A stretch of DNA of 64,000 nucleotides from Taxillus chinensis (lineage: Eukaryota > Streptophyta > Magnoliopsida > Santalales > Loranthaceae): assembly GCA_023512835.1 (NCBI GenBank), contig CM042089.1, forward strand, positions 19,472,438 to 19,536,437, given 5' to 3'. Both the position numbers and the translations under genes were made by a program. Below the pieces are notes generated by a model that saw only the letters and a list, made by a program, of their open reading frames with translations, did no database searches and was not told the DNA's origin. Numbering within the stretch: the stretch's first letter is position 1; the number at the start of each line of letters is the position of its first letter. This document shows, one piece after another, positions 62,049-64,000 of the stretch.

Positions 62049-63803
62049 AACAAAGGGCATTCAGACGGGCCAGCATTAATGGAATGACTGCATGACTTAG
62101 ACACAGTACATATAGAGTGTTAATAATGAGGGAACAGCTTTGTTTTAAACTAGCACAATAATATAGCTTAGGTTTACATGTTGCAGCTTGATTCATAAGT
62201 AAAAATAACTTTCAGGTTGCTCCCAAATTTGCATTTTGGGAAAATGGGCATGATTTGGGTCCTGTAAAAAGTTCAATCAAACAACACCTGAGGACACGGA
62301 TTCAAGGATTAAACCAGTAACAAATTTTGACAAGGCAATCTATACATTACACAAGAAAACACCACAGTTGATGATAGCCGCTATTGTCTTTTTTAATATT
62401 TTTATTACTAGATAACACGATTAATCATGATAGTAATCTACCCTGACTATAAAAAGTAATCAATCCATTAGAAAAACAGATAAAGAATTTTCCGCTCCCC
62501 CAACTTTGTTGAGATATTGACATACAATTCAGGACTGATAAAATTTTCCCCTGCAAAAATTTTTTCCACCTGCACAACTGCCAAACGGTGAAAGCTGAAA
62601 ACAGAGATTACTCATGGATTTATTTTCCCCATCGAAAAGAAAAATTTTAGCTATTGAATATATAATAATTGCACAAGAAGTGCCCTCAGGTTAATGTTTT
62701 CAACCCAATGAGTTATTTTACTTTACCAGGCCAGTTATCAGAAATTCAGAATTGAAGCCTTAAGTATCCTAAACCTGGTTTTTACTATGAATATGCAAAT
62801 TAGAAGTAGCATAGTAAATGGACCTTGAATGTTTCACACATAATTACATAAACAGTTTCGAATTTTCAATTCAGAAAAATCCAATGATTAAGGTTGATTC
62901 TGTAAATAGACGTCTTCAACCAATCTAACGAATAAGTTGTATGCACTTCTTCAGTTATATTGCTCCATTAGGTCCATTCCCCAGCATACTTCCAAATCGT
63001 CATGTCAGATCACCAATGAAGGGGCCTTCATTTATTTCACAAACAAAAGACCGAAGCTCTTTCTATTTTCCAGGAGTAAGGTTACAACACAATTAGCTAT
63101 ACAAAAATTCTTCCCACTTTCCAGGAATAAAGGAAACACAGTCAACTGGAAAGAAGCTAAAAGAAAGCAGAGACATGTCTATGGTATGAAAATCCAAATA
63201 TCCGAGTTCTACGAAATAACAGCAACAATAATCATACATTGGTAAGACATTAATCAAATTATCTGGGTTTCCACACAATATCAAAAGGCACAAAAAACAA
63301 TATTGCCAAAATACTCAGCAAACCATCCCTTAGAAAGATGGCATATTAAGGAATACAGTAGTAAGACCTGAATCAACAGCTCTAGACATGCCAATGAACC
63401 AGCTGCTACAGATGACAGGAGTGGAGTAATGTTATCATCAGTTTCAGCATTAGGCTGTAAACAATAAGTACAAACAAAATACAGCATAAATAAAAACAGT
63501 ATTGGAATTTTATCCATTTTTGCATGCATGTTCTGTTATATGAATCTTAAAATTTAATGACAAGATTGAATATAGGGTTATGAGGTGAGACAAGAAAAAA
63601 CAGTGTTCTTCATGTTCCCCCAACATATAAAAAACAGAAAGGACAGTATAAGTGCGGTATTACATCAGCATGGTGTTCTAGCAAAATTTTTGCAGCATAC
63701 TGTTGCCCATGTCCAGCAGCCCATATCAGAGGTGTACCAGCATCACTCTGTGACTCAATATCAACACCTTTGGAAAGTAAACACCTCAGCAACTCAATAT
63801 TTC
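52749..63803 (-). CDS. TPR10: Ankyrin-repeat plus TPR protein, TPR10-like (5' part beyond the window)
   Basis: Nine exons on the minus strand, 974 nt: 63664-63803, 63368-63454, 61814-61939, 60467-60619, 59438-59503, 58787-58888, 55388-55558, 55212-55291, 52749-52797. Earlier exons lie right of the window. The N-terminal part shows ankyrin repeats ([35 protein letters not shown]). After a charged linker come TPR-type helices ([28 protein letters not shown], then [20 protein letters not shown] and [12 protein letters not shown]). This architecture is that of Arabidopsis TPR10, a putative co-chaperone-type scaffold; partners are not shown by sequence. The exon 55388-55558 ends CAG|GC, a GC-AG intron. 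The terminal 49-bp exon (encoding [15 protein letters not shown] and stop) follows a 2.4-kb intron; reading through the 55212 donor would instead give a short tail and stop at 55196. Confidence 0.88.
54123..54880. repeat. Large inverted repeat: copies 3 (+) and 4 (-) of the AT-rich family, in a TPR10 intron
   Basis: The left arm (about 54123-54520) matches copies 1 and 2. The right arm (about 54530-54880), read in reverse complement, shows the same phrases in the same order, for example 'ttttttatttaataat', 'taatttaatatgaaata', 'actatacaaatc' and 'aaagttaaatat'. The arms are nearly adjacent, so a transcript could fold into a long imperfect hairpin. The phrase ACGGTAAAAGCCCT occurs twice in the right arm only. 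The whole sits in the last intron of the ankyrin-TPR gene. Confidence 0.75.
56078..58326 (-). pseudogene. Decayed hAT transposase element in a TPR10 intron
   Basis: The ends are CATAGTTATTAAAGGCG and, inverted, CATAGTTGTGAAAAGCGTC, giving terminal inverted repeats of a kind common in plant hAT elements. Minus-strand fragments fit a hAT transposase in order: a BED-finger-like segment near 57720-57860 ([21 protein letters not shown]), a DUF659-like segment at 57050-57241 ([18 protein letters not shown]) and a downstream piece at 56635-56823 ([15 protein letters not shown]). The frames are broken by stops and shifts, so it cannot make an intact enzyme. No clean 8-bp duplication was found. It lies in the intron between exons 58787-58888 and 55388-55558, same strand as the host gene. 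Confidence 0.75.
62024..62048. repeat. (GT)n microsatellite in a TPR10 intron
   Basis: About 12 GT units preceded by a short AT run, in the intron between exons 63368-63454 and 61814-61939. Confidence 0.95.
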
Positions 63804-64000
63804 CTGCACCCATTAATTAATTATAATAACTGTTTTATGCAGAGAAACATAGGTAGATACAAACTTTGTCCTGTGCGCTTTATAAGTACTGGAAGAACAA
63901 CGACATCTGTCTTCATAAAAGAACATCTCTATAATTGATGAAATATCTTTAGGTTAAAAATTACAAAACAATGTTGATTTACAGACAACATTAAATGGAA

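Noticed and set aside
1..64000. tRNA, rRNA, organelle insertions, CRISPR, microRNA precursors
   Set aside because: No tRNA B-box with a matching A-box, rRNA segment, organellar gene, or known conserved plant microRNA sequence was found on reading both strands. CRISPR arrays are not expected in a plant nuclear genome and none was seen.

Overview
This is nuclear DNA from a flowering plant, a eudicot and probably a rosid or a similar woody lineage. The signs are AT-rich intergenic DNA, genes with many introns and GT-AG junctions, plant-specific protein families, and frequent MITEs, hAT relics and LTR relics. Exons were assembled by hand from reading frames, splice sites and family knowledge. Exon lengths and phases close correctly for all five genes.

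Gene layout. (1) 8.6-15.6 kb, plus strand: a complete 14-exon vacuolar-type Na+(K+)/H+ antiporter of the NHX1/NHX2 class (539 aa). (2) 18.4-21.0 kb, minus strand: a complete 6-exon TPRA1/CAND2-type multi-pass membrane protein (303 aa), tail-to-tail with the NHX gene. (3) 29.9-36.9 kb, plus strand: a complete 11-exon bifunctional 3-dehydroquinate dehydratase/shikimate dehydrogenase (532 aa). It has no visible plastid transit peptide and has altered residues in the shikimate-site motifs. (4) 46.6-49.8 kb, plus strand: an intronless J-domain protein with two DUF3444 domains (1075 aa), probably with an intron in its 5' leader. (5) 52.7-63.8 kb and beyond the right edge, minus strand: an ankyrin-plus-TPR protein resembling Arabidopsis TPR10. 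Its last nine exons are visible, including a 49-bp terminal exon separated by a 2.4-kb intron.

Between and inside the genes lie identifiable repeats. There is a 455-bp solo LTR with a 5-bp target duplication. A GC-ended non-autonomous hAT-like family has three copies: one with a perfect 8-bp target duplication, one carrying a nested MITE, and one split by a 3.25-kb TG...CA element. There is a TAGGGATGGCAA MITE family (three copies), a roughly 400-bp AT-rich family (four copies, two of them forming a large inverted repeat in an intron), a 3 x 181-bp tandem array, and a decayed hAT transposase in an intron of the ankyrin-TPR gene.

The genes do not form one pathway. The set recalls genes on Arabidopsis chromosome 3 (NHX2 beside CAND2; DHQ-SDH beside a DnaJ/DUF3444 gene; TPR10), which suggests an ancestral syntenic block. 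The least ordinary items are the 3.25-kb LTR-like element with a 94-codon ORF near one end, the divergent transit-peptide-less DHQ-SDH, and a palindrome-rich triplicated motif just upstream of that gene. I saw no tRNA, rRNA, CRISPR array or clear microRNA precursor.
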